DNA from: Balneola sp.
GTDB taxonomy: Bacteria > Bacteroidota > Rhodothermia > Balneolales > Balneolaceae
DNA: 64,000 nt
NCBI GenBank assembly: GCA_017643645.1
Contig: JAEPNB010000004.1
Location: 124,001 to 188,000 of the forward strand
Direction: 5' to 3'
The first letter of the stretch is position 1. Each line of letters begins with the position of its first letter. A program made the position numbers and the translations under genes. The notes under the pieces are model-generated. The model was not told where the DNA came from, searched no databases, and saw only the letters and a list, made by a program, of their open reading frames with translations. Shown piece after piece: positions 7,409-15,820 of the stretch.

Positions 7409-8581
7409 TTAACCCTCAAGAGACTTTTTATACTGCGACGGAGTTAAACCTGTATGCTTTTTGAAAACCGAGTTAAACGATGATTTAGAATTAAAACCCG
7501 ATTCTAATCCGATTCCCAGTAACGTGAAATTATGGAATTCAGGATCTTTTATCGCCTGTTTTACACTTTCTATCCGATAGCTGTTTACGAAATCGTAGAA
7601 ACTGGCATCAGCAAATGTATTGATCACTTCCGTTAAATTGTGAGTGGAAATACTCATCAGTCCGGCAAGTTCGGCTAAACTGAGATCACTACGTAAATAC
7701 GGTTTATCTTTATCCATCAACGCACAAAGCTGCTGATGCAATTCTTTGCCTTGCTCTTCATTTAATCCGGAGCGCGTGTAACTTTCCTGTCGTGGTTTCT
7801 CCTCTTTAGAAACTTGCTTCTCTTCCCTTCCAATCGGAGTAAAGAACTCAGCCTGTTTCAATCCCATATAACCGATGCTATACACAAAAATGGTAGAGGC
7901 GAGAAGTGTAAAATCGGTGTATTCGCTAAGCATATCACTGAATGAGCTTACCGTGTATAGAACTCCGGCAGTAATTCCGAGCAGCGTTCCTGCCAGTACA
8001 AAACCCTGCAACCAATCCAGATTTCGTTTTTCCAGTGTGGAATAATTCGCCCTGATCTTTTTTCTGTACTGATACAGATCCCTGATTATAAAAGGTAAGT
8101 AAGCGAGACTGTACACTACTTTGAAATGAGTGATCCATTCACTTCCGTACTGCAATTCACCGGTTTCGCTAAGCAGACTTAGTTTGGTTTCCCCTGAATT
8201 AAAATAAAATGGAAGGAAATACAGCGTTAAAAAGACAAATGGGATGAAATGCTTTTTCTGAGCAAGAGTCAGTCGCTCATTCCCTTTTATTAATGTTTCG
8301 GAATAAAGATAGAGCAACGGACCGTACAGTAAAGTAATTGAGAAATCCAGACCGATTACATGAGGATAGTTGTAATGCAAACCAACACTCAGCAAAGCCG
8401 CCATAGCCAGATCAATAGTAAAAACCAGCATTAATGCAGCCAGAATCCGGTTCGAAAGTTGATTCACTTTCTTAGAAACCAGCAGAAAAGTAAGCATCAA
8501 ACCGTGAACAGCTCCCAGAAAAAATATCACACTCATGTAAATTGCACCATATAATTCGATCTCATAAATGAAAGATAACAC
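7409..8581 (-). CDS. Membrane-anchored AraC-family transcriptional regulator
   Basis: Up to 390 aa. The first ~235 residues hold about seven hydrophobic helices; the C-terminal ~110 residues form an AraC double helix-turn-helix (LSLAELAGLMSISTHNLTEV, then FNSVFKKHTGLTPSQYK). This architecture is common in Bacteroidota and links a membrane signal to transcription; the ligand is unknown. The true start may be Met16 (8536), which begins directly at the first helix. It stands alone with repeats on both sides, so its targets cannot be inferred. Confidence 0.85.
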   Translation of the reverse strand: MLSFIYEIELYGAIYMSVIFFLGAVHGLMLTFLLVSKKVNQLSNRILAALMLVFTIDLAMAALLSVGLHYNYPHVIGLDFSITLLYGPLLYLYSETLIKGNERLTLAQKKHFIPFVFLTLYFLPFYFNSGETKLSLLSETGELQYGSEWITHFKVVYSLAYLPFIIRDLYQYRKKIRANYSTLEKRNLDWLQGFVLAGTLLGITAGVLYTVSSFSDMLSEYTDFTLLASTIFVYSIGYMGLKQAEFFTPIGREEKQVSKEEKPRQESYTRSGLNEEQGKELHQQLCALMDKDKPYLRSDLSLAELAGLMSISTHNLTEVINTFADASFYDFVNSYRIESVKQAIKDPEFHNFTLLGIGLESGFNSKSSFNSVFKKHTGLTPSQYKKSLEG

Positions 8582-8668
8582 TTATGAGCTAATGAGGAAG
8601 CGGGTATTAAATTTTCGGAGGTAGATATCTATTTGAGATTTCTTTTTTATATCCGAAACCCCAGACAG

Positions 8669-8913
8669 GTCATCTCGCGGCGTATGCCCGAGATCCGGAT
8701 AGTTTTAGAGGATTATGACTGTGATCACGATCCAGATTCCTGACCGCAAAGTAGAAAAGACCTCCTCTGTCTCCTCCTGCAACAGGAGGAGGACGCGTTG
8801 ATAAAACTAGAATCAACCCGGAAATTCCCCTCCTTATCCAAGGAGGGGCGAACTATTCGGAACCCAGAAATTTGTTTCGGAGCCGGGGAGGTCCGTTTCT
8901 TATCTCAAAAACC
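8669..8913. repeat. Composite intergenic repeat, unit 3
   Basis: Same order of blocks as 6114-6373: GTCATCTCGCGGCG start, the TCCTCCTGCAACAGGAGGA palindrome, CCCCTCCTTATCCAAGGAGG, then GGGGAGGTCCGTTTCTTATC. The segment after GAGATC differs more than in the tandem copies, so it is an older or independently diverged copy. Confidence 0.8.
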
Positions 8914-8988
8914 AAAATCCGTCAGCCGTGCAAAGCCCGACAGACGGAGGTGTAGCTATCCATCATTTCGCTGAAAGCGGGGTGATGG

Positions 8989-9077
8989 AAGTTGTCACAA
9001 CGTTGATCGGAGTGACGGATATAACAACCAAAAACAAACCCCAGAAAGATCCTGATCCGCCAGCTGGCGGACAGGAT
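8989..9077. repeat. GTTGTCACAAC / GCCAGCTGGC repeat segment
   Basis: Related to 17794-17884: both contain a GTTGTnACAAC palindrome, GTTGAT, CCAGAAAGATCCTGATCC-like sequence and the palindrome TCCGCCAGCTGGCGGA followed by CAGGATGACC. Confidence 0.65.
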
Positions 9078-9099
9078 GACCCCTAAATTGAAAATCCCT

Positions 9100-9189
9100 A
9101 GAATCAACTCGGGAATTCCCCTCCTTACCCAAGGAGGGGCGAACTACTCAGAACCCAAAAATTTGTTTCGGAATCGGGGAGGTCCGGTT
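9100..9189. repeat. Composite intergenic repeat, 3' half only
   Basis: Carries only the right half of the composite unit, from AGAATCAACTCGGGAATTCC through the CTCCTT...AAGGAG palindrome to GGGGAGGTCCGGTT. The left half is absent, showing that the unit is modular. Confidence 0.7.
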
Positions 9190-9292
9190 AAAAACACTTC
9201 TGTTTCGAAAGATCGACGATTATTTTTACTATACAACAGGTTCTCAGACCCGCGGAACGTAAAATCCCAACGCTAAATCAGTAAATGCACGC

Positions 9293-9874
9293 ATGAATCC
9301 CAAGGTTGATTTCTTTTTTAATAAAAACAGTAAATGGCAGGACGAATATGAATTATTGAGAACCATTATTCTGGATTGCGGACTGACCGAAGAATTAAAA
9401 TGGGGCAAACCATGCTACACCGTAAACGGGAACAATGTGGTGCTGATACACGGATTCAAAGACTATTGCGCGCTATTGTTCCATAAAGGAGTGCTGCTGA
9501 ATGATGCAGAAGATATTTTAGTACAGCAAACCAAAAATGTACAGTCGGCACGACAAATTCGCTTCACCGATGTGGAACAAATATACGATATGATGGCGAT
9601 CATACGATCTTATATCTTTGAAGCGGTTGAAGTGGAAAAAGCAGGACTGGAAGTGCCGATGAAAAAGACTTCTGACTTTGAAATGGCAGAAGAATTCCGG
9701 GAAAAGCTGGAAGCCATGCCGGAACTTAAAGAAGCTTTTAAATCACTAACTCCCGGCCGACAAAGAGGCTATCTCCTCCACTTCTCCGGAGCCAAACAAT
9801 CTAAAACCCGGACTTCACGAGTTGAAAAATGCATTCCTGACATCATGGAAGGCAAAGGACTGAACGATCGCTGA
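9293..9874 (+). CDS. YdeI/OmdA-family protein (DUF1801 plus OmdA-like C-domain)
   Basis: 193 aa. N-terminal DUF1801-like domain (about 10-115, motif LKWGKPCYTVNGNNVVLI, then LLFHKGVLL); C-terminal bacteriocin-protection YdeI/OmdA-like helices (about 125-190, LEAMPELKEAFKSLTPGRQR, then TRVEKCIPDIMEGKG-like). The family is widespread and its function is not well defined; cationic-peptide or bacteriocin resistance has been suggested. It has background base composition, unlike the AT-rich island that follows. A hairpin with a T-rich flank lies about 95 bp downstream. Confidence 0.85.
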   Translation: MNPKVDFFFNKNSKWQDEYELLRTIILDCGLTEELKWGKPCYTVNGNNVVLIHGFKDYCALLFHKGVLLNDAEDILVQQTKNVQSARQIRFTDVEQIYDMMAIIRSYIFEAVEVEKAGLEVPMKKTSDFEMAEEFREKLEAMPELKEAFKSLTPGRQRGYLLHFSGAKQSKTRTSRVEKCIPDIMEGKGLNDR

Positions 9875-9968
9875 GCCAGATCAAGTCCGACCGAATTGAC
9901 AAGCCGAATTTGTACGCGAAATATCTAACTGCATTTAGAACGGCGAATTAAAACCCCAACTTCCGTAC

Positions 9969-9988
9969 GGGCGGATCGTAATCCGCCC
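9969..9988 (+). terminator. Probable intrinsic terminator after YdeI-like gene
   Basis: Perfect 8-bp G/C-rich stem GGGCGGAT / ATCCGCCC with loop CGTA, followed by CGTTTGGTTTTA. The T-run is interrupted, so it may instead be a repeat palindrome. It marks the last background-composition sequence before the AT-rich island. Confidence 0.45.
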
Positions 9989-10175
9989 CGTTTGGTTTTA
10001 CCGTTGATGAATCCATTCCGAAATTGCAAATCCCTTGAACAACCAACCAGAAATACCCGAATAATAAGTTTTTGCTTTACTTGCTGGAATTGTTCACTTT
10101 ATCCAAATTATTTTAAGAATAACTTGAATAGAACTCAAACATCAAACCGGAATAACATGAAAAGAATGTGTGTTA

Positions 10176-10183
10176 TACCTTTG
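10176..10183 (+). promoter_or_regulatory. Candidate -7 element of the kinase-HD gene
   Basis: TACCTTTG matches the Bacteroidota -7 consensus TAnnTTTG, 28 bp before the ATG at 10212. No clear TTG lies 19-20 bp upstream. Its position supports initiation at 10212 rather than at the ATG at 10170, which would lie upstream of the transcript start. Confidence 0.4.
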
Positions 10184-10211
10184 TTATTTGGGATTAAAAA
10201 ACCCTCTTGAA

Positions 10212-12512
10212 ATGACAAAAAAAAGTCGAAAAGAACTTTTATCTGTAAATAACATTCAGATTGCTAATTACAACTTCACTAAAAATGAACTAGATGAGAA
10301 CATCATACTAGGTGAAGGTGGATCTGGAATAGTTTTTAAGATTGAACAAGAGTTTGTACCTGAGGTAAATTCAACACGTGCAATAAAATTTTTTGTATTC
10401 AAGGACGATTTGATAAACAAACTTGATACATATATATCGACCTTAAACTTTGAAGATGAAATAGTAAATATCTCAAAATTCAATCATCAAAATATTCTTA
10501 AAATTATTGACGGTGGTTATTATAAAAGGGATGGTATAAATATCCCTTATATTGTATCTGACTTTGTCTCAGGAAAAACTCTTGAAGAGTTACTAGAAAA
10601 TGCAGAACTGAGAGAACAGTATTTTTCTCGAAAGGAATCAATATTTGACCTTTTTAAACAAATCCTTGACGGACTAATTTACCTTCATAATCGACAGTTT
10701 TATCATTGTGACATTGCACCTAAGAATATTTTTATCAGCTTAAATTCAGAAAGTTATCATGTAATAATTGGAGACTTAGGGGTTGGGAAAACTCTTGATA
10801 AACAAACAAAAAAAGAGAATACAGAGTTTTTGATTACAGGGACAAGAGCTTTTATGCCTAAGTCTGTCTCAGAACTAAAAGACACTAAAGTTGATTATGA
10901 AACTCTTAAGTCATTGCAACCTCTTTGGGATTTGCATGCTGTTAAGCTAACATTTATAGAGTGTATAGAAAAGATATTTAAAATAAGTATTGAAGCCAAA
11001 ACGGAGTTATCATGGTTGAATGCTTTAATATCTATTGTTCAAAAAAATTATGATAGTTTATTTGACTTGCAACAAAAGATTGAAATGGTAAGACCAATTC
11101 ATAGAACAATTGCAGGTTTACCAGAATTATCCGAATCAGATGGTGGCAGTTGGAAAAAACTAATGCCACTAAATGATGTATTGTTCACTTATAGAATTAA
11201 AAAAATAGCTAATCATCCTTCACTTCTTCGATTAAGAAACGTTCCTCAATTACTTATGGGTTCAATAATTTTTCCTGGGTCAAATCATACGAGATATGAA
11301 CATCTTTTAGGTACTTATGAAAATATGAGAAGAGTTCTAATTGGTTTGTTGAAAAAGGAAAAATTTATTGAACTACTCAACAAAGAAACTCTTGAACTCG
11401 CCTTGATTTCTTCCCTCCTAGCAAATGCAGCAAGGTTTCCTTACTCATTTGCAATACATGAACTAAGAAATTCCGACAAATCAATTTTAAAGCAAGTCAA
11501 TCAAAAAAATCTTTTGGATAAGATTTTAAACTACAAAGAAGAAGATAACGGATTCAAGTATAGTTTACTAGATACGATAAATCAATACTTTGGAGAGGTA
11601 GATATAGATTTGGTAAAGAAGATTATTTGTGGTTCACCATCAGGATTCAGAAAACCAGAGGTACAAATAATTTATTCACTATTAAACTCGTCGATTGATG
11701 TAAGAGTTTTAGACTTCCTTCAACGCGACCCATACCATCTCGGTATGTCAAATGGTTTCCAACTTGATTTTGAGAGCTTAGTTAATTTTTTAGATATTCA
11801 TAATAATAAAATTGCGATTACAAGTCCTGGAGTGAGTTCTGTAGAACAAGTTATTTCTGCAAGATATTGGCTATATAAAAATATTTATTGGAATCAACCG
11901 AATAGAGCATATACTGCTATGCTTAAACAAATTATATATGGACTAATTAAGGAAAATGATTTTGAGAAAACTATAATTGACCAGTTTCTATTTTCTACAC
12001 CTACTCAATTACTTCATACTTTCAGCGGATTTGCCACCGAAAACGCTAAGATATTAGACTTAATCAATTTAATCAGTTCCAAAAGACCTAGAATGTTTAA
12101 ACGTTTGTATCTTATAAATAAATCTGAAGAAGACAGTGTATTAAGTGGTATTTGTGATAGAATTTCAGAATTAAAATTTTCAGAGTTAGATTTATTGAGA
12201 ACAGAACTTGAATCAGCTTTATCTTCAATAATAAAATTTGACGAGAATAAAATTAATATCCTTATAGATATCCCGAGAGACGAAAATAAAAAGCTTGGAA
12301 AAGACATCAACGTAGTTAAATATGACAAATCAATTACTAAACTGACAGATATTTCTGGAATCGTAAGTGGAATAAATAACTATTTCGATTCTCACCTGCA
12401 ATGGTTAAGAATTTACATTCACCCAGACTACAAAAGACAATTAAAAGACAATGATAATTGGAAAAAGACACAAGCAAGTATTAAGGAATTTTTGATTTCT
12501 AAACTAGGATAA
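10212..12512 (+). CDS. Protein kinase fused to degenerate SAMHD1-like HD domain (candidate defence protein)
   Basis: 766 aa from the chosen ATG. Residues ~25-215 form a eukaryotic-like protein kinase: glycine loop GEGGSG (34-39), Lys59 in AIKFF, Glu83 of helix C, catalytic HCD with Asp167, Lys171 and Asn172, Asp188 in DLG, then GT at 210-211. Catalytic residues are kept, but the Arg of HRD is Cys. Residues ~330-530 resemble the dNTP triphosphohydrolase/SAMHD1 fold: IIFPGSNHTRYEHLLG (353-367) and LDFLQRDPYH (500-509). The HD metal motif, normally LLHDIGHGPFSH, reads LLANAARFPYSF, so metal ligands are lost and hydrolysis is unlikely. The gene is strongly AT-rich. It is followed after 80 bp by a DUF262-HNH nuclease gene, and a joint kinase-controlled nuclease system is inferred. 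Confidence 0.8.
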   Translation: MTKKSRKELLSVNNIQIANYNFTKNELDENIILGEGGSGIVFKIEQEFVPEVNSTRAIKFFVFKDDLINKLDTYISTLNFEDEIVNISKFNHQNILKIIDGGYYKRDGINIPYIVSDFVSGKTLEELLENAELREQYFSRKESIFDLFKQILDGLIYLHNRQFYHCDIAPKNIFISLNSESYHVIIGDLGVGKTLDKQTKKENTEFLITGTRAFMPKSVSELKDTKVDYETLKSLQPLWDLHAVKLTFIECIEKIFKISIEAKTELSWLNALISIVQKNYDSLFDLQQKIEMVRPIHRTIAGLPELSESDGGSWKKLMPLNDVLFTYRIKKIANHPSLLRLRNVPQLLMGSIIFPGSNHTRYEHLLGTYENMRRVLIGLLKKEKFIELLNKETLELALISSLLANAARFPYSFAIHELRNSDKSILKQVNQKNLLDKILNYKEEDNGFKYSLLDTINQYFGEVDIDLVKKIICGSPSGFRKPEVQIIYSLLNSSIDVRVLDFLQRDPYHLGMSNGFQLDFESLVNFLDIHNNKIAITSPGVSSVEQVISARYWLYKNIYWNQPNRAYTAMLKQIIYGLIKENDFEKTIIDQFLFSTPTQLLHTFSGFATENAKILDLINLISSKRPRMFKRLYLINKSEEDSVLSGICDRISELKFSELDLLRTELESALSSIIKFDENKINILIDIPRDENKKLGKDINVVKYDKSITKLTDISGIVSGINNYFDSHLQWLRIYIHPDYKRQLKDNDNWKKTQASIKEFLISKLG

Positions 12513-12592
12513 GAACCCAATTTATTATAAGAATAAGATAAAAGAGTTCGTTTTATGGCATTGTTGGATATAATTTGAAAAATAAATAGAAT

Positions 12593-14137
12593 ATGGCAAA
12601 AGTATCTTTAGACGCATTACTTCCTAGAGAAGATTTTGATATTGATGAAACCCAGAATTCAGCAAAAAAGAAAGAGTCATTCTCGATATCTGATTTAAGA
12701 GAAGATGACTTTTTCTATTTGACATTGAGAAAACCAGACTTCCAGAGAGAAACAAATGAATGGACACCTCAAAAAATATCTGAATTGATAAAAAGTTTTA
12801 TTAATGGCGAATTAATTCCAGCAGTAATTCTGTGGAGAAGTAAAGGGGGCTTTAATTTCGTTATTGATGGCTCTCATAGAGTTAGTTCTTTGGTTGCTTG
12901 GATTAATGATGACTATGGTGATGGACCGATAACAAAGGAAAGCTTTAATGGTTCAATACCTGAAGAACAAATACAAATAGGAGAAAGAACCAGAAGATTA
13001 GTTGAAAAAGAAGTTGGAAAATATAAGGATTATCAATTAGCACTTAAATTTCCAGAAAGGGTTTCAGAAGAAATCCAGCGTAAGGCAAAAAATCTTGGTT
13101 CAATTGCTGTTCAACTTCAATGGGTTGAAGGTGATGCAGATGTCGCAGAGGCATCCTTCTTTAAAATTAATCAACAAGCTGCTAAAATTGATCCAACGGA
13201 ATTAAAGCTCATTAAATCACGAAAAAAGCCAAATGGAATTGCATCAAGAGCTATAATAAAAGGCGGAAAAGGACATCAATATTGGTCCAAATTTAAACAA
13301 GATAAAGTTGACAATATAGAGCAATTAGCAGAAGAAATAAATAAGTCATTTTTCTTACCTAAACTTAAAAACCCTGTTAAAACTCTTGATTTACCAATCG
13401 GGGGTAAAGGTTATTCAAGTCAAAGCCCTCTTTTAATATTCGAATACGTAAATATGGTAAACCGTATATCTGAAATTGATGATGTAGAAGATGACGTTGA
13501 CGGAGAAAAAACGATAGAATTTCTAAAAAAGAGTAAAAAAATCTCTAATCTCATAAATAGTACTCATCCTTCTTCTTTAGGCCTTCATCCCGCTGTGTAT
13601 TTTTATTCAAAGGGTGGCAGACATAAAACAGCATCCTTTTTTGCTGTCACCGAATTACTAATGGAATTAGAAAGAACGAAAAGGTTTAAACAATTTACAG
13701 ATTGTCGAGAAATATTTGAAGAGATATTAATCGATTACGACTTTGTGGTTCAACAGATTTTAAGACATTATAGAAGTTCATCCAAAGCAATACCTCATAT
13801 TAAGAACTTCTTATTATCCTTAATTAATGAGTTACAAAGCTCATCCAAAAATGATGCAATTACAAACGTTCTAAAGTTAGATGAATATAAATTCATTAAA
13901 GGTGTCGATTTTGACGATAGCATAATAACATCTAAAGATTTTTCAGATGAGACTAAATCAGCAGCTTTCATAACAGAAGCATTATCTAATGCTGTAAGAT
14001 GTAAAATTTGCAATGCTAGAATGCACACAAACTCTATAACAATTGACCATATTACAAGAAAAGAAGAAGGTGGAATAGGAAATTTTGGAAATGCACAATT
14101 AGCACATCCATATTGTAACAGCACCTATAAGAACTAA
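12593..14137 (+). CDS. DUF262 (ParB-like) and HNH endonuclease, GmrSD-like
   Basis: 514 aa. The N-terminal DUF262/ParB-sulfiredoxin-like domain (about 35-220) has the nucleotide-binding/hydrolysis motif as VIDGSHRVSSL (residues 90-100; family form DGQQR). A long helical middle follows. The last 45 residues are a zinc-type HNH nuclease: CKIC at 470-473, Asp485-His486, Asn500, His505 and Cys508-Asn509. Domain order matches type IV restriction and phosphorothioate-sensing nucleases (GmrSD, SspE-like), but the C-terminus is HNH with CxxC rather than a classical DUF1524. It is AT-rich like its neighbour and probably co-expressed with it. DNA cleavage is likely; the sensed modification or trigger is unknown. 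Confidence 0.85.
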   Translation: MAKVSLDALLPREDFDIDETQNSAKKKESFSISDLREDDFFYLTLRKPDFQRETNEWTPQKISELIKSFINGELIPAVILWRSKGGFNFVIDGSHRVSSLVAWINDDYGDGPITKESFNGSIPEEQIQIGERTRRLVEKEVGKYKDYQLALKFPERVSEEIQRKAKNLGSIAVQLQWVEGDADVAEASFFKINQQAAKIDPTELKLIKSRKKPNGIASRAIIKGGKGHQYWSKFKQDKVDNIEQLAEEINKSFFLPKLKNPVKTLDLPIGGKGYSSQSPLLIFEYVNMVNRISEIDDVEDDVDGEKTIEFLKKSKKISNLINSTHPSSLGLHPAVYFYSKGGRHKTASFFAVTELLMELERTKRFKQFTDCREIFEEILIDYDFVVQQILRHYRSSSKAIPHIKNFLLSLINELQSSSKNDAITNVLKLDEYKFIKGVDFDDSIITSKDFSDETKSAAFITEALSNAVRCKICNARMHTNSITIDHITRKEEGGIGNFGNAQLAHPYCNSTYKN

Positions 14138-14318
14138 TTGAATAATGTCTAACAAGACCTAAAATGCTTTAAAGTATTTTAAGCAAAATGTTCTGTCAAA
14201 TTAGATACTGAAAAAACATCTCAAAAATGTTTACCCTCTTTACCAAGACAGTCACTTCAAAATTACAGCTCCGGAATTCTCGAACTTTCACCCTCAGCCA
14301 TCCAACAAATTCATTGCA

Positions 14319-15131
14319 ATGGAATACGATCATTTCAACGTTGATATAGAACATAAAATAGCTCAAGTTGCTTTCAACCGGCCGGAAAAGTCGAACGCGC
14401 TGAACATGGACGCCTGGCTTGAGATGCGATCCATTTTTGAAATGCTTTCAGAAACCGCTGAAGTGAGAGTGATCATTCTATCCGGAAAAGGAAAACATTT
14501 CTGTGCCGGAATAGATCTGGAGTTGTTAATGTCGATCGATCAATTGCGAGCTATTTCCGATCAAGACCAACGAAGTGAGAAAGCCAAAGAATTCATTCTA
14601 ACTCTTCAGCAGGCAGTTACCTCCATAGAAAAATGTTCCAAACCGGTGATCGCTGCCGTCCAAAACGGGTGTATCGGCGGTGGAGTAGATATTTTTGCGG
14701 CTTGTGATCTAAGATATTGCACTAAAGACGCTTACTTCTGCATCAAAGAAATTGATCTGGCTATGGTTGCTGATCTGGGCACTCTTCAACGCTTACCAAA
14801 GATCATCTCCCCTTCCATAGTTGCAGAAATGGCCTACACCGGAAAGAATGTATTCGGTCCCGAAGCCAAAGAAATTCATTTAGTAAACGAATGTTTTGAC
14901 ACGGAAGAATTATTGCACGAAGGCGTTACGAAAATTGCCGCAACTATTGCTGAAAAATCACCCATTTCCATTCGGGGCACTAAAAACATATTAAGACATT
15001 CAAGAGAACATTCCGTTGAAGAAGGCCTCGAATATATTGCAGAGTGGAATTCCACGATGTTATTCTCTGATGATATGGCTGAAGTATTTGAAGCCATGAA
15101 GGAAAAGCGGAAACCTGATTTTAAGGATTGA
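14319..15131 (+). CDS. Enoyl-CoA hydratase/isomerase family; dienoyl-CoA isomerase-like
   Basis: 270-aa crotonase-fold protein. The oxyanion-hole segments are HFCAGIDL (60-67) and CIGGGVDIFAACDLRY (118-133). Downstream KEIDLAMVADLGTLQRLPK keeps Glu144 and Asp152, which correspond to the two catalytic acids of delta(3,5)-delta(2,4)-dienoyl-CoA isomerase (ECH1), so isomerisation of dienoyl-CoA in unsaturated fatty-acid oxidation is the best guess. Composition returns to background here. Its TGA stop overlaps the first base of the 50-bp direct repeat at 15131, where a toxin-antitoxin module has been inserted. Confidence 0.85.
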   Translation: MEYDHFNVDIEHKIAQVAFNRPEKSNALNMDAWLEMRSIFEMLSETAEVRVIILSGKGKHFCAGIDLELLMSIDQLRAISDQDQRSEKAKEFILTLQQAVTSIEKCSKPVIAAVQNGCIGGGVDIFAACDLRYCTKDAYFCIKEIDLAMVADLGTLQRLPKIISPSIVAEMAYTGKNVFGPEAKEIHLVNECFDTEELLHEGVTKIAATIAEKSPISIRGTKNILRHSREHSVEEGLEYIAEWNSTMLFSDDMAEVFEAMKEKRKPDFKD

Positions 15132-15180
15132 AGCCTACATCGGCTTTACTTCTCCACCCTGTGGCATAATATCGATTTCT
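15131..15180. repeat. 50-bp direct repeat, left copy (SDR 3'-end duplicate)
   Basis: Identical over all 50 bases to 15771-15820, which encodes the last ~16 codons of the SDR gene on the minus strand. Here it is non-coding and directly follows the isomerase stop. Together the two copies bracket the ParDE module. Confidence 0.9.
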
Positions 15181-15187
15181 GCAACAT

Positions 15188-15218
15188 TTGCTTCAGATAC
15201 AGTATTGGTGTAATTTTG
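15188..15218 (+). promoter_or_regulatory. Promoter of parDE
   Basis: TTG (15188-15190), 20-nt spacer and TAATTTTG (15211-15218) match the Bacteroidota -33/-7 consensus. The -7 element ends 10 bp before the ParD start codon. It lies entirely inside the inserted segment, so the module carries its own promoter. Confidence 0.65.
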
Positions 15219-15228
15219 CATCAAAAAC

Positions 15229-15471
15229 ATGGCACGTCAGAGCATTACATTTACAAGACCAAATGATGAATGGTTGAAATCTCAGGTTGAGAACGAAGAA
15301 TATTCCAGTAAAAGTGAATTAGTTAACGATCTAGTGCGGCAGGCAAGAAATCAGAACGCTGAGATAAACTGGATCAGAGCAAAACTCGAAAGAGCTGAAA
15401 AAAGTGGTTTTACCACCGACACTAAAGAAGAGATACTAAACCAATCAAAATCTCAGCTGAAAAATGGCTGA
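15229..15471 (+). CDS. parD: ParD-type antitoxin (ribbon-helix-helix)
   Basis: 80 aa. The N-terminus RQSITFTRPNDEWLKSQV and EYSSKSELVNDLVRQA form the CopG/ParD ribbon-helix-helix DNA-binding fold; the C-terminus is an extended, charged toxin-binding tail. It overlaps the toxin gene by 8 bp, the usual coupling. It should neutralise the downstream ParE toxin and repress its own promoter. It lies within a 640-bp insertion flanked by 50-bp direct repeats. Confidence 0.88.
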   Translation: MARQSITFTRPNDEWLKSQVENEEYSSKSELVNDLVRQARNQNAEINWIRAKLERAEKSGFTTDTKEEILNQSKSQLKNG

Positions 15472-15751
15472 TTATCGGTTAAGCAATGAAGCTAAAATAG
15501 ATTTAATAAGAATTCATCAGTACGGTATCAAACAGTTCGGTGTACAACAAGCCGATCTCTATTTTAAAGCTCTATTTGATTGCTTTGATAATATTTCTGA
15601 AAGACCATTCTCTTTTGAATCCGTTGATTATATCAAATCAGGATACCGACGATGTGTTTGCGTTTCGGATAGTATTTATTTCAAAATTAATAATGAGAGA
15701 GTAGAAATAATGGCAGTTATTGGAAAGCAGGATTTGTCAAACATTTTGTAA
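15464..15751 (+). CDS. parE: ParE/RelE-family toxin
   Basis: 95 aa with the ParE fold: YRLSNEAKIDLIRIHQYGIKQF (helical hairpin), ISERPFSF and YRRCVCVSDSIYFKI, ending in VEIMAVIGKQD. Full family length, no frameshift. Canonical ParE toxins poison DNA gyrase; RelE-type mRNA cleavage is less likely because the RelE catalytic pattern is not evident. Paired with the ParD gene by 8-bp overlap. Confidence 0.88.
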   Translation: MADYRLSNEAKIDLIRIHQYGIKQFGVQQADLYFKALFDCFDNISERPFSFESVDYIKSGYRRCVCVSDSIYFKINNERVEIMAVIGKQDLSNIL

Positions 15752-15770
15752 GCCGATTCAATAAATAAAA

Positions 15771-15820
15771 GCCTACATCGGCTTTACTTCTCCACCCTGT
15801 GGCATAATATCGATTTCTTC
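15771..15820. repeat. 50-bp direct repeat, right copy (inside SDR gene)
   Basis: Native copy: the 3' end of the SDR coding sequence plus its stop. Identical to 15131-15180. Removing the segment between copies, plus one copy, would place the isomerase stop directly against the SDR stop in convergent orientation, a plausible ancestral arrangement. Confidence 0.9.

Larger units (their letters stand above)
8582..9292. other. Repeat-filled intergenic region
   Basis: About 710 bp with no gene. It contains composite unit 3 (8669-8913), an ACAAC-palindrome segment with TCCGCCAGCTGGCGGA (8989-9077) and a truncated composite unit (9100-9189). Bases 9190-9292 lead into the YdeI-like gene with no obvious promoter. 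Confidence 0.7.

Noticed and set aside
11210-11780. Active dNTP triphosphohydrolase domain
   Set aside because: The HD metal ligands are replaced by Ala-Asn and Arg, so catalysis is unlikely.
9875-14318. Direct-repeat attachment sites around the kinase/HNH island
   Set aside because: I compared both edges by eye and found no matching repeat; only the composition shift marks the borders.
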